A stretch of 64,000 nt of DNA from BJ22 sp021298375. Lineage in GTDB: Bacteria; Planctomycetota; Planctomycetia; Pirellulales; Pirellulaceae. Below are positions 1 through 8,652 of the stretch, one piece after another. The notes beneath the pieces are model-generated. The model ran no database searches. It was not told the DNA's origin and saw only the letters and a list, made by a program, of their open reading frames with translations. The position numbers were made by a program, and so were the translations under genes. Location of the stretch: the NCBI GenBank assembly GCA_046343015.1, contig JBKDOL010000110.1, positions 1 through 64,000 on the forward strand. The letters run 5' to 3'. Numbering within the stretch: the first letter of the stretch is position 1; every line of letters starts with the position of its first letter.

Positions 1-275
1 AAGAAGGAAGAAGGGCTCTCACGGAGACACGGAGGCACAGAGGAAGAAAGGAAGGAGGGAGCAGGGGAGGAATTTCGAGGAGGTGAATTCGGCTGTCTGA
101 GGCTTAGCGCAACTCAAATGCGTGCGAAACACTGAATTGATTCGAGCAGCAAAAAGGGCAGGCGGATTTCCAACCGACAAAAGCCGTGCCGCTTGCTGCC
201 ATTGACATCTACTGGCTCTTCCCCCGTGTCTCCGTGTCTCCGTGCCTCCGTGTCTCCGTGAGAGTCCTTCCTCCT
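1..275. repeat. Inverted pair of dispersed 'CCTCCGTG' repeats
   Basis: No credible gene lies in positions 1-327. The arm at 17-44 is, apart from one or two mismatches, the reverse complement of the arm at 238-264. Both carry the iterated CTCCGTG words ending in CCGTGAGAG. About 190 bp lie between them, so the block could fold as one long stem and looks MITE-like. Related single copies sit near 41.73 kb and 45.67 kb. It lies just past the 3' end of ruvA. No transposase is nearby, and mobility is only an inference. Confidence 0.75.
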
Positions 276-327
276 GAGCGCAAGAACCGGCCTGCCCAGA
301 TCCCCCCCAACTGCCCTTGGTGCTCCG

Positions 328-960
328 TCACTCGCCGGCCGCCGAGTTGTCGTAGACCGCTTGCAGCATCTCTTCGACGTCTTTGAACTTTCGTTTGTGC
401 TTGAGCACTCCGTCGATCATCTTGCGAGCTTCTAGTTCGGTGTGCCCCAGCGAACAGAGAATCTGATAGGTGTCGTCGATGACGTTGCGTTCGGACGCGT
501 CCACCGTCGCCAGGCCTTGGCTGACCAGCAAGGCGTACTTGCCCATCTTTCGCCGCAGTTTGGCGATGATCCGCTCAGACATTGCCGCACCGATCCCGGG
601 CAGCGTCGAGACACCCTTGAAGTCCTGCTCCTCGATTGCCTTGGCGATGTCTTCCACCGGCCGCACCATCGCTCGCAGGGCCTTTTTCACGCCGACGCCG
701 TCGACCGAGCAAAACTGTTCGAAGAACTCGCGCTCGATCTCGCTGTTGAAGCCAATCAGCCGGGGTGTCATTCGCCCACCCTTTTGCGGATTGCCGTCGA
801 TGTAGTGAATCGTCAGCAGGCTGACTTCTTCTCCAACTCGTCCCTGCAATTGGCGGCGCGTGAACTCGGAAATCAGCACCTGATACTCAAATGGCGGAAC
901 AGCCAAAGTGGCGAACTCTTCCAACAGAACGAGCAGGCGACCGGACAATTTACTAATCAC
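328..960 (-). CDS. ruvA: Holliday junction branch migration protein RuvA
   Basis: RuvA binds four-way DNA junctions as a tetramer and loads the RuvB helicase for branch migration during recombinational repair. The 210-residue length is normal for the family. The N-terminal OB-fold part begins MISKLSGRLL. The central helix-hairpin-helix pair is visible as SVDGVGVKKAL and LPGIGAAMSERII, and the C-terminal RuvB-binding helices follow. The start is GTG at 960, whose GTGA overlaps the ruvC stop, so the two are probably translationally coupled. ruvB is not in the window. Confidence 0.96.
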   Translation of the reverse strand: MISKLSGRLLVLLEEFATLAVPPFEYQVLISEFTRRQLQGRVGEEVSLLTIHYIDGNPQKGGRMTPRLIGFNSEIEREFFEQFCSVDGVGVKKALRAMVRPVEDIAKAIEEQDFKGVSTLPGIGAAMSERIIAKLRRKMGKYALLVSQGLATVDASERNVIDDTYQILCSLGHTELEARKMIDGVLKHKRKFKDVEEMLQAVYDNSAAGE

Positions 961-1460
961 AGGAGACTCGCAGGGTTGCGGGAAAGAAAATGGTGACAGA
1001 CGGCAACGGCCAATGCATCCGCGACGTCGGGCGGATCAGGCAAGGTCATCAGGCCCAGCTGCTGCATCACCGACATTTGAACTTGCGGTTTGGGAGCCCG
1101 ACCGTTGCCGGTCAGCATCCGCTTGATTTGCGTCGCCTTGTAGTGAGAGACAGGGATTCCGGCTTGAGCCGCGGCGAGGCAGAGCACTCCCCGGGCGTGT
1201 CCCATCAAAATGGCCGTGGTCGGCCGCTCGTAATGAGCATACAGGTCTTCAATGGCCAATGACTGCGGCTGGAGCGCTTTTATCACTTCGCTCAGCCCCT
1301 CGTGCAAGTCAAGCAGCCGCTCTTCGAGTGAATCGCCGCGCCGCGACCGAATCACGCCTGCCTCGACGATTGCGACTCGGCCGTTGAGGAATTCGACGAC
1401 GCCGTAACCGGTCGTGTTCAATCCCGGGTCGACCCCGAGAACTCGTTCAGCTTGACTCAA
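957..1460 (-). CDS. ruvC: Holliday junction resolvase RuvC
   Basis: RuvC cuts Holliday junctions symmetrically using two metal ions. The 167-residue protein shows the RNase H-like active site: Asp11 in LGVDPGLNTTGYG, Glu71 in LAIEDLYAHYERP, and the acidic pair near residues 145-148 in PPDVADALAVAVCH. The start is TTG at 1460, with a strong GAGGGG ribosome site a few bases upstream. It overlaps ruvA by four bases and lies 100 bp after ispF on the same strand. Confidence 0.96.
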   Translation of the reverse strand: MSQAERVLGVDPGLNTTGYGVVEFLNGRVAIVEAGVIRSRRGDSLEERLLDLHEGLSEVIKALQPQSLAIEDLYAHYERPTTAILMGHARGVLCLAAAQAGIPVSHYKATQIKRMLTGNGRAPKPQVQMSVMQQLGLMTLPDPPDVADALAVAVCHHFLSRNPASLL

Positions 1461-1560
1461 TGTTCCCCTCCTGGCATTCGTCGTCAGACCATCAGCGGCA
1501 TGCGTGTATCGAATTCCCCATTCCCTCCCCTGGCCCTTCCCGCGGCAGAGGCAGAGCGGG

Positions 1561-2052
1561 CTATGGCTCGCGGTACATCAGCGCGACGCATTCGGCCATG
1601 ACCGCCTCGGAATTGCCCACCGGTCCAACTTTCTCACCGGTTTTGGCCTTCAAGCCGACACGATAAGGGGGCAGGCCGACGATCGACTCAATGCGTTCGA
1701 TCAACTTCTGTTTGTGCAGCATCAACTTGGGCCGCTCCAAGTGCACGATGCAATCGAGATTGACCAGCCGAAAGCCGCTCTGCCTGGCCCGGGCAATCGC
1801 TTCAGTCAGCATATCGGCCGAGTCGCGGCCGCGATTTACTTCTGCCGTATCGGGAAACATCTCGCCAATATCCCCCAATGCCGCCGCGCCCAGAACCGCG
1901 TCTGTAATGGCGTGCAGCAGGCAATCGGCATCGCTGTGGCCGACCGCATGGTAGTCGCTAGGGAGGTCCATTCCGCCCAATCGCAGGGGCCCCCCGGCTT
2001 CCAGACGGTGAGTATCGTGTCCAATTCCAACTCGAAAGGCATCCGGGTCCAC
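1561..2052 (-). CDS. ispF: 2-C-methyl-D-erythritol 2,4-cyclodiphosphate synthase
   Basis: IspF makes the cyclic diphosphate intermediate of the non-mevalonate isoprenoid pathway, with Zn and Mg, as a homotrimer. The sequence shows the metal ligands in VGIGHDTHRL and the signature GHSDADCLLHAITDAVLG, then GDIGEMFPDT and the C-terminal KAKTGEKVGPVG. The frame is open back to 2211, but those extra 53 residues are not family-like and would cross the neighbouring promoter. I prefer GTG at 2052, which has a GGAG site 8 nt upstream and gives 163 residues, close to the usual ~158. It is transcribed away from the ABC exporter genes. Confidence 0.93.
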   Translation of the reverse strand: MDPDAFRVGIGHDTHRLEAGGPLRLGGMDLPSDYHAVGHSDADCLLHAITDAVLGAAALGDIGEMFPDTAEVNRGRDSADMLTEAIARARQSGFRLVNLDCIVHLERPKLMLHKQKLIERIESIVGLPPYRVGLKAKTGEKVGPVGNSEAVMAECVALMYREP

Positions 2053-2187
2053 AGGCGCGGCTCCAAGGTTAGCTTCAAATGACCGCGGCCGATTATAGGT
2101 CAGCTCGCGGGCTGGGCAAACGCCGGTCTTTGCAGGGCGCTCTGAATCATCGGCTTCGCCCCCTCGAAGGAGTTCCCAAGCAACGCC

Positions 2188-2193
2188 TATAAT
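2188..2193 (+). promoter_or_regulatory. Candidate -10 box (TATAAT), leaderless arrangement
   Basis: A perfect TATAAT ends 7 nt before the ATG at 2201. Transcription would be expected to begin at or within a base or two of the start codon. No separate ribosome-binding site fits in that space. The -35 match (TCGAAG at 2164) is poor. Confidence 0.45.
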
Positions 2194-2200
2194 CGGGCGG

Positions 2201-3220
2201 ATGAGCATCATTGAAATTCGGGATTTGCGGAAGTCATATCGCGTCTACCAAAAACGCGAGGGAGTCTGGGCCTCCGTGCAAGGACTGTTTCATCGCGAGT
2301 ATCGCGATGTCGAGGCTGTCCGCGGAATCAACCTGCGAGTGGAACAGGGAGAGTTTGTCGCCTTCCTTGGCCCCAACGGAGCCGGCAAGACGACCACGCT
2401 CAAACTGCTCTCCGGGGTCATCAACCCGACTTCCGGTTCGGCCGAGGTGATGGGCTATGTCCCCTGGGATCGCTCCAACGAGTACCGCCGCCGCTTTGCC
2501 CTGGTGATGGGCCAGAAGAACCAACTTTGGTGGGATCTTCCCGCGGCCGATTCGTTTCGCCTGCACCAACACATTTACCGAATCGACCCAGCCCAGTTCG
2601 AACGGACCGTGGGTGAGCTGAGCGAATTGCTGGACGTGCAAAGGCTCCTGACGCGTCCGGTCCGCGAACTCTCGCTCGGCGAGCGGATGAAAATGGAACT
2701 GATCGCCGCGTTGCTGCACTCGCCCGAGGTCCTGTTTCTGGATGAGCCCACAATCGGCCTGGATGTCATCGCCCAGCACAAAATCCAGCAGTTCCTCAAG
2801 CACTACCAGCAAGTCCGCCGGATTACGATCTTGCTGACCAGCCATTACATGAAAGACATTGCGGCGCTCTGCCAGAGGGTCGTGGTGATTGCGGGTGGGC
2901 TGATTCAGTACGACGGATCGCTCTCGGGAATCATCGATCAATTCAGCAGCGACAAGATTGTGACCCTCGAACTGGGCAAGGATGAGGACTTTGAGGGACT
3001 GCGGCAACTGCCTGGAATCATGGAACTGCAACCTCCGAAGCTGAAGTTCCGAGTGGGCCGCGATGATGTGGCCCGGACCCTGGGGCAACTCCTTTCAACG
3101 CGCCAAATTGATGACATCGTCGTCGAGGACCCGCCGCTGGAGGAAGTCATCGCCGCCGTCTTCACCCGAGCCGATGCCCAATCGGCTGCTGTTCCGGTCG
3201 GCGCGAAGCAGGGAGCCTGA
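2201..3220 (+). CDS. ABC-2 type exporter, ATP-binding subunit
   Basis: This is the nucleotide-binding subunit of an ABC-2 exporter. It carries Walker A GPNGAGKT (57-64), the signature LSLGE (157-161) and Walker B VLFLDEP (177-183), followed by a switch-His region LLTSHYMKDI. The 339 residues include a C-terminal extension of about 100 residues, as in the uncharacterised 'viologen exporter-like' ATPases. Two permease genes follow within a few bases, so the complex probably has two different membrane subunits. The substrate cannot be read from sequence. Confidence 0.92.
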   Translation: MSIIEIRDLRKSYRVYQKREGVWASVQGLFHREYRDVEAVRGINLRVEQGEFVAFLGPNGAGKTTTLKLLSGVINPTSGSAEVMGYVPWDRSNEYRRRFALVMGQKNQLWWDLPAADSFRLHQHIYRIDPAQFERTVGELSELLDVQRLLTRPVRELSLGERMKMELIAALLHSPEVLFLDEPTIGLDVIAQHKIQQFLKHYQQVRRITILLTSHYMKDIAALCQRVVVIAGGLIQYDGSLSGIIDQFSSDKIVTLELGKDEDFEGLRQLPGIMELQPPKLKFRVGRDDVARTLGQLLSTRQIDDIVVEDPPLEEVIAAVFTRADAQSAAVPVGAKQGA

Positions 3221-3221
3221 G

Positions 3222-4070
3222 ATGTTAGCCAAGGCTCTCACCTGGTGGACCTTTTTCCAAATCGCGCTCAACGAGCGATTGGTTTATCGCGGCGACTTCA
3301 TGCTCGGAACGTTGATGCGTTTCCTGCCAACGCTGACCCAGATTTTCCTTTGGTGGGCGATCTATGACGTCATTTCGAGTCGTCCCGAGCAAAGCCTCGA
3401 TGGACAGATCGCCGGCTATCGCTACGGAGATATGGTGGCCTATTACCTGATGGTCACCATCACGCGAGCGTTTTCCAGCATGCCCGGGCTGACCAGTGGC
3501 GTGGCCAAGCAAATCCGCAGCGGCGAGATCAAAAAATTCCTCATCCAGCCGGTCGACATGATTGGCTGCCTGCTTGTCCAGCGAATCGCGCACAAGCTGG
3601 TTTATTATCTGATCGCGGCACTTCCCTTTGCCCTCGTCTTTTTTCTCTGTCGCGGGTTCTTCCTGAATGGCTGGCCCACGCCGGAAGCGATGCTCGTTTT
3701 TCTGCTCTCGCTGGCGCTCTCTTTCCTGCTCGGGTTTTTCATTGAAATCTGCCTCGGCCTCGTTTCCTTCTGGTTTCTCGAAGTCGCCTCGCTCGGCTTC
3801 ATCTACATGCTGCTGAACTTTCTCCTTTCGGGGCACATGTTTCCGCTCGAGCTGCTCCCCGAGTCACCAGTCAATTTGCGGGCGGCGGTCGACTGGCTCC
3901 CGCTGAAGTACCTCGCCTATTTTTCAGCCGCGGTGTTCCTCGGAAAACTCAGCCCGGAGGAAATGTGGCGGGGACTGGCAATCGAAGCGGCCTGGGTCGC
4001 GTTCTTTATCGTGCTTGCGCGCTGGATGTGGACGCGCGGCATTCGGCGCTACAGCGCCTACGGAGGCTGA
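3222..4070 (+). CDS. ABC-2 family membrane subunit 1
   Basis: This 282-residue polytopic protein has about six hydrophobic segments and belongs to the ABC-2 permease type paired with the preceding ATPase. The motif KQIRSGEIKKFLIQPVD, where a cytoplasmic loop contacts the ATPase, is typical of this type. The start is ATG at 3222, one base after the ATPase stop. The frame is open further upstream, but that part overlaps the ATPase gene and is not membrane-like. The similar motif RTGNLDFALLKPID in the next protein indicates two paralogous half-permeases. Confidence 0.9.
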   Translation: MLAKALTWWTFFQIALNERLVYRGDFMLGTLMRFLPTLTQIFLWWAIYDVISSRPEQSLDGQIAGYRYGDMVAYYLMVTITRAFSSMPGLTSGVAKQIRSGEIKKFLIQPVDMIGCLLVQRIAHKLVYYLIAALPFALVFFLCRGFFLNGWPTPEAMLVFLLSLALSFLLGFFIEICLGLVSFWFLEVASLGFIYMLLNFLLSGHMFPLELLPESPVNLRAAVDWLPLKYLAYFSAAVFLGKLSPEEMWRGLAIEAAWVAFFIVLARWMWTRGIRRYSAYGG

Positions 4071-4074
4071 GATC

Positions 4075-4980
4075 ATGAGCCCATCCAATCCCTCCCAGCC
4101 CACCACGATGCCCACGCCTCCGGTCCGGGGCCCGAATTACCTCCGCGTGATTGCCACGTTCTGCCGCAACTCACTGATTCGCGACATGTCCTTCCGCGCC
4201 GACTTCATCCTGCAGTGCATCTCCTCGATGTCCTGGGCAGTGATGAACTTCATGCTCTTCAAAATCATCTACCGCTTCACCGACTCGATCGGCCGCGACA
4301 CGGGCTGGGGCGAGCACGAGTTTTTCGTATTCCTAGGCACGATCTGGATCATCAACAGCCTGATTCAAACCTTTTTCATGCAGAACTTTGACGAGTTCAG
4401 CGACCTGATTCGAACTGGCAATCTGGACTTTGCCTTGCTCAAGCCGATTGATACGCAACTGCTGATTTCATTTTCCCGCACCAACTGGAGCCAACTCGCC
4501 AATGGGGCGTTGGGGGTAGCACTCGTGATTTACTCGGTGGGCCAACTGCTGCGCGATCCGGAGAAGCATCTCCAGCTTTCCATTTTTACGATGCTCGGAT
4601 TCCTGCTGTTCATCGTTTGCGGCGTGGCCGTCATGTACAGCGTGATGTTGGCGCTGGCCTCAACGAGCATCTGGCTGGGTCGAAATCAGAACCTGTACGA
4701 TTTCTGGTTCTACATCACCAATTTCTATCGCTATCCGATGGAGATTTATCAGCGCAGCGGCATGGGCTGGGCCTTGTGGGGCACTTTCACGTTTGTGATT
4801 CCGGTGCTGGTCGTCTCCAATATTCCGGCGCGCGTTCTGGCCCAACCGCTCGGCACGCCGTGGAAGTGGTGGGAATGGTCACTGGCCGGTTACGCCATCG
4901 TGGCCGCGGTGCTCAGTCTTCTTGCCAGCCGCTGGGTCTTCCTGAGGGCCTTGCGAAGTTATCGAAGTGCCAGCAGTTGA
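4075..4980 (+). CDS. ABC-2 family membrane subunit 2
   Basis: This is the second permease half of the exporter, 301 residues with about six membrane segments. It follows a short proline-rich N terminus (SNPSQPTTMPTPP). The loop RTGNLDFALLKPID mirrors the equivalent loop of subunit 1. The start is ATG at 4075, four bases after the previous stop. The three genes 2201-4980 form one tight operon. Confidence 0.9.
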   Translation: MSPSNPSQPTTMPTPPVRGPNYLRVIATFCRNSLIRDMSFRADFILQCISSMSWAVMNFMLFKIIYRFTDSIGRDTGWGEHEFFVFLGTIWIINSLIQTFFMQNFDEFSDLIRTGNLDFALLKPIDTQLLISFSRTNWSQLANGALGVALVIYSVGQLLRDPEKHLQLSIFTMLGFLLFIVCGVAVMYSVMLALASTSIWLGRNQNLYDFWFYITNFYRYPMEIYQRSGMGWALWGTFTFVIPVLVVSNIPARVLAQPLGTPWKWWEWSLAGYAIVAAVLSLLASRWVFLRALRSYRSASS

Positions 4981-5191
4981 GTCGCTGCCCAGTTGCAAAC
5001 GCCCCCCTGCCGTTGAATCTCCCAGACCGCGATTCCCGACTGCCCTGACAAATCCAAACCTGTGCTGGCCACTCGCCTCGGGTTCCATTCCGGATTCCAC
5101 ACGGCCCGTTCCCCGCTTTCTCGCTCCGGGCCGAGCGATCGACTACACTGTGCGGACTGGATTTTTGAAATCGTTTGTGGGGAGTTTTCCG

Positions 5192-6685
5192 ATGCCTCGG
5201 TTGTCTGTTCGGTTGGCTTGCGTGGTAGCTGGTTTCGGTTGGTTGTGGGCTGCGCCGGTGGCGGCTCAATTCTCCGGAGCCGAACCGGTGGCCGAAGCGT
5301 TAAGGCCCGGCTTTGAGTCGATCACACCCGAACAGGCGAAGAGTTTTCTGGAAGTGCTGGCTGGACCGCAATTCAAGGGCCGCGGGACCGGCCAGGTTGG
5401 CTACACGAAAGCCGCACACTGGGTCGCCGGCAAGGTTGCTGAGTACGGCCTGGAACCGCGCGGCGAGGGAGGCACTTTCTTCCAGATGCTGCCAATGGTC
5501 CGGCTCACGATTGATGCCACCGATTCGGCATTGACCGGCCCGAAGAACCTCAAGCTGAGTTGCGACAAGGGAATTTCGCTGGATCGTTTTGCCGACCAGT
5601 CGCTGGTCAGTGGCAAAGTGACCTTTCTGCAAATCCGCGGTGCGAATGCCTCGTTGCCGGAAGACCTCGACCTTCGCGACCGGGTCGTCGTCTTTACCAC
5701 CGATGATGCGAATGCCGGTCGGGCTCCCTTTTTAATCGCCCGCAAGGGCCCGGCTCTTACGCTCCGCGTCGTCGAGCAGCCGGTTGCCTCGAGTTCGCAA
5801 CTCCTCCGACGCGACGGTCGAACCCGTTCGACGAGCGCCTCGGGGACGATCACACGAGCGGCGGCCAGCGAACTGCTGACGGCAGTCGATGGACAGGCTG
5901 CCTGGCTGGAGCCGTTGACCGAGGATGGCCTGAAATTCAATTCGACCGATGCCGAAGTTGCGTTGTCCCTGCGGATTCGCGAAGAATCGGCCGCCGTTCC
6001 CAACGTGATCGCCTGGCTGGAGGGCTCAGACCCGCAATTGAAGGATGAGTACATCGTCATCGGGGCGCACCTCGATCACTTGGGCGAGCGAAGCGGCAAT
6101 GTCTATTACGGTGCCGACGACAACGGCTCGGGCTCTACCGCAATTCTCTCGATCGCCCGGGCTCTGGCATTGAATCCCCAGCGGCCCAAGCGGAGTGTTT
6201 TGTTCATTTGGTTTGCAGCCGAGGAGATGGGTTTGGTGGGCTCGCGTCACTACACTGATTTTCCGACATTGCCGCTGGAAAAAATGGTCTGCATGCTGAA
6301 TATCGACATGGTGGGGCGAAACGAGGAGAAAGAAGGGGAAACGGCTGCTGAGAACGAGCAGACCTTGCATTTGATTGGCAGCCAGCAGGGGCAAACGGCG
6401 CTGCACGACATTATCCTGGCAGCCAATCGCCACCTTAACTTCACTTTCGAATACGACGAAGAAGGTGTTTTTGGCCGGAGTGATCAAGCGAGCTTTTACA
6501 ACAAGGGAATCGCCGTCGCGTTTTTGTTCGGGGGTTTTCATCCGGACTACCATCAGCCGAGCGACGAGTTGGGGCGGATCGACTTCGACAAAATCTCGAG
6601 TGCCGCGCGGCTGTTTTACCTGACTGCGTTTGGCGTTGCCGAGCACGGCAGAATTGCAGTAACTCCGCCAAGCCCCCAAAAGTAG
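5192..6685 (+). CDS. Secreted M28-family zinc aminopeptidase
   Basis: This is a predicted exported di-zinc peptidase of 497 residues. The signal peptide runs to about VAAQ, with start ATG 5192 and a GGGGAG site 8 nt upstream. Open frame further upstream lacks support. A PA-like domain probably occupies roughly residues 110-260. The M28 catalytic part follows, with metal ligands and the catalytic acid visible in VIGAHLDHLG, GADDNGSGS, WFAAEEMGLVGS, MLNIDMVGRN and the final His in PDYHQPSDE. It acts outside the cytoplasmic membrane. The peptide substrate is unknown. Confidence 0.92.
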   Translation: MPRLSVRLACVVAGFGWLWAAPVAAQFSGAEPVAEALRPGFESITPEQAKSFLEVLAGPQFKGRGTGQVGYTKAAHWVAGKVAEYGLEPRGEGGTFFQMLPMVRLTIDATDSALTGPKNLKLSCDKGISLDRFADQSLVSGKVTFLQIRGANASLPEDLDLRDRVVVFTTDDANAGRAPFLIARKGPALTLRVVEQPVASSSQLLRRDGRTRSTSASGTITRAAASELLTAVDGQAAWLEPLTEDGLKFNSTDAEVALSLRIREESAAVPNVIAWLEGSDPQLKDEYIVIGAHLDHLGERSGNVYYGADDNGSGSTAILSIARALALNPQRPKRSVLFIWFAAEEMGLVGSRHYTDFPTLPLEKMVCMLNIDMVGRNEEKEGETAAENEQTLHLIGSQQGQTALHDIILAANRHLNFTFEYDEEGVFGRSDQASFYNKGIAVAFLFGGFHPDYHQPSDELGRIDFDKISSAARLFYLTAFGVAEHGRIAVTPPSPQK

Positions 6686-7278
6686 GAACCGCTCGCCTGG
6701 CTGGTTTGATTGACTGCCGAGCGCGAAGCACAAGTTCGGTTTGAACTGGGAAGCAGAATCCCGGTCGGAACTTCGTTGAACCCCGGGAGCGCTCGGCAGC
6801 CATGCAGGGGAACGTCAACCTGTTTCTACCTCCCAGACCCCGCGGCTCTCTCGCTGAGACCACGCTGCCGGGGCAAAAGGCAATGGCAGGCTGAGCCGGT
6901 CGCGTTACAGCGAAAAGGGGGATTTTGCGGCCGATTTCCCGGGCGGCCTCGATGCGGCCCGTCGGCAATTTCAACGGATTGGCTCCTCTGCGGCGGTTTA
7001 ACTTGAATCTCAAAAACCGGCTTTTACAATCAGATAGGCGGAATGGGGTGGGTCATCCAGACTCGCGCCCTCGGTTCCACGTTTGCTTCCGGGCTCCGGT
7101 CCCGACAATCGTCAGGTCCGATTCTTCCGATCACGGTGCATTGTGCAAGATCGGTACGAGTTCACCTTTTCCGCCCCGGGCTGCGCCGGTCGCCTTCAAC
7201 TTGACGAACAACTCTTACAGCGCCCGGGATTGAATTCAATCCCCGGCCTGAAGTCCTGAGAATGGAGCTGAACTTTCT
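6686..7278 (+). other. Intergenic region, no gene seen
   Basis: About 590 bp separate the peptidase from the HTH protein. Short open frames occur on both strands. None has a ribosome site together with a protein-like composition, so I call no gene. The end of the region should contain the promoter for the gene at 7279; I see no convincing -35/-10 pair. Confidence 0.5.
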
Positions 7279-8403
7279 ATGTCAAACCTGATTCCGATGG
7301 ACAAGGCGGCCACGATGCTGGGCCTCTCGGCCGAGCGCCTCGCCGAGATGCGCTCCAACAATGAGATCTTCGGCTACCGCGATGGCTCGTCTTGGAAGTT
7401 CAAGCTTCAGGAACTGGAACGAGTTGCCGACGAACTTGGCATCTCGCTGAAAAAAGGTGGCGACGACAGCGACGACTTTGAACTCAGTGACTCCTCCGGC
7501 AGTGAGCCGCTGTTGCTCGATGAAAGCGAGGAACTGATTCTCGATGACAGCAGCGATAGCGGTATCTTCCATCCCGCTGGCGGCAGCATTGTCGACGAGG
7601 ATGCTCCAGGCAAAAAGAAAAAGGGTCCGGCAGACACCGACAAGCTCGGGATTAAAGGTCCAGGCTCCTCCAAGAAAATGGGCGAAGACGAATTGCTGCT
7701 GGCTGATGACGATGACCTCAGCAGCGACTTTGAAGACAGCGATTTGCTCCTTGACGACAGCGACTCCAATCCGGACGTGGGCACAGGTAAAGGAGCTGCC
7801 AAGGGTGCTGCCAAAGGTGCTGCCAAGGGTGCTGCCAAGAGCAGCAGCAAGAAGCCAAGCAATCTCGATGACGACGACGCGGACTTTGCTTTGTCTGATG
7901 ATGCGTTGCAATTGGGTGGCTCGGACATCGATGACCTCGAACTTTCGGATGATGGCGACATGCTCAGCTTGGCCGATGCAGCCGATGCTGATGCCGGAAC
8001 GCTGATGCAGGAAGACGACTTCAACCTGACGCCTTTGGAATCGGCTGACTCCGAGGAATCCAGCGGTTCACAAGTGATTGCACTGGACGATTCCGATTTG
8101 TTTGCCAGTGGCTCGGATGCCACGCAGCTTCAGGCGGGAGAAGCTTTCGACGCGGCTGAGGCCGCTCCGCTGGATGGCGGGCTCGAATCGGGAATGGCTC
8201 CGGCGATGGCGCCGCAGGTCGTTCAGGTTCCGGCAACCGACGCCCCGTTCACGCTTTGGCAAGTCCTTTCACTCGGCCTGCTGATGGCAGTACTCGTTCC
8301 CGGGGGGATGATTGCCTACGACCTCTGCCGCAACCTCTGGATGCCCGAGGGGACCACGGTCAGCACGGGGGTCTTGCCGTGGATTTTGGAGTTGTTCCAG
8401 TAA
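7279..8403 (+). CDS. HTH/acidic linker/transmembrane protein
   Basis: The N terminus (residues 5-55, with AATMLGLSAERLAEMRS and YRDGSSWKF) resembles the helix-turn-helix fold of excisionase/MerR-like proteins. About 240 residues of Asp/Ser-rich, low-complexity sequence follow, containing a (G-A-A-K)4 stretch. One hydrophobic segment near the C terminus (about 335-357) would anchor the protein. The layout suggests a cytoplasmic DNA- or protein-binding head on a membrane tail. The family looks planctomycete-restricted and its function is unknown. A strong terminator follows. Confidence 0.8.
   Translation: MSNLIPMDKAATMLGLSAERLAEMRSNNEIFGYRDGSSWKFKLQELERVADELGISLKKGGDDSDDFELSDSSGSEPLLLDESEELILDDSSDSGIFHPAGGSIVDEDAPGKKKKGPADTDKLGIKGPGSSKKMGEDELLLADDDDLSSDFEDSDLLLDDSDSNPDVGTGKGAAKGAAKGAAKGAAKSSSKKPSNLDDDDADFALSDDALQLGGSDIDDLELSDDGDMLSLADAADADAGTLMQEDDFNLTPLESADSEESSGSQVIALDDSDLFASGSDATQLQAGEAFDAAEAAPLDGGLESGMAPAMAPQVVQVPATDAPFTLWQVLSLGLLMAVLVPGGMIAYDLCRNLWMPEGTTVSTGVLPWILELFQ
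7792..7839 (+). repeat. 12-bp in-frame tandem repeat
   Basis: Four copies of GGTGCTGCCAAG, the first starting GGAGCT and one with AAA for AAG, encode repeated G-A-A-K inside the acidic linker. The period is a multiple of three, so copy-number change keeps the frame. Confidence 0.9.
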
Positions 8404-8471
8404 CTTTTCCCGAGAGGTTCCCGCGGCACACGTCATCGCGGGAATTCAAGAACCAGTAGAACAATAAGTCC

Positions 8472-8507
8472 AGCCAGCCGACCGCCCATGGTCGGCTGGC
8501 TTTTTTT
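8472..8507 (+). terminator. Rho-independent terminator
   Basis: An 11-bp perfect stem (AGCCAGCCGAC, 8472-8482, pairing with 8491-8501) has an 8-nt loop and runs into seven T residues. It ends the transcript of the gene at 7279. Confidence 0.93.
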
Positions 8508-8580
8508 GCGAACAGCGCTATGGGCTTCGCTCGACTGGGGCAGATGAACTCCGACTCAACACTCTGTGGGCGCCTGCCCG

Positions 8581-8610
8581 TTGAGGCATCCGGGGCAAAG
8601 CGGCTAGGAT
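8581..8610 (+). promoter_or_regulatory. Candidate sigma-70-type promoter
   Basis: TTGAGG (8581-8586) and TAGGAT (8605-8610) are separated by 18 nt, 43 bp upstream of the ATG at 8653 and just after the preceding terminator. Confidence 0.4.
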
Positions 8611-8652
8611 AACGACTGGCCGAATCAACCTGTCCCCACCGAGAACCTCTCG

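Noticed and set aside
2053..2211. 53-codon extension of IspF
   Set aside because: It has no family similarity, crosses the TATAAT of the divergent gene, and a good GTG start with GGAG exists at 2052.
6710..7006. 98-codon plus-strand frame after the M28 peptidase
   Set aside because: It has no ribosome site, atypical composition, and overlaps a similar random frame on the other strand.
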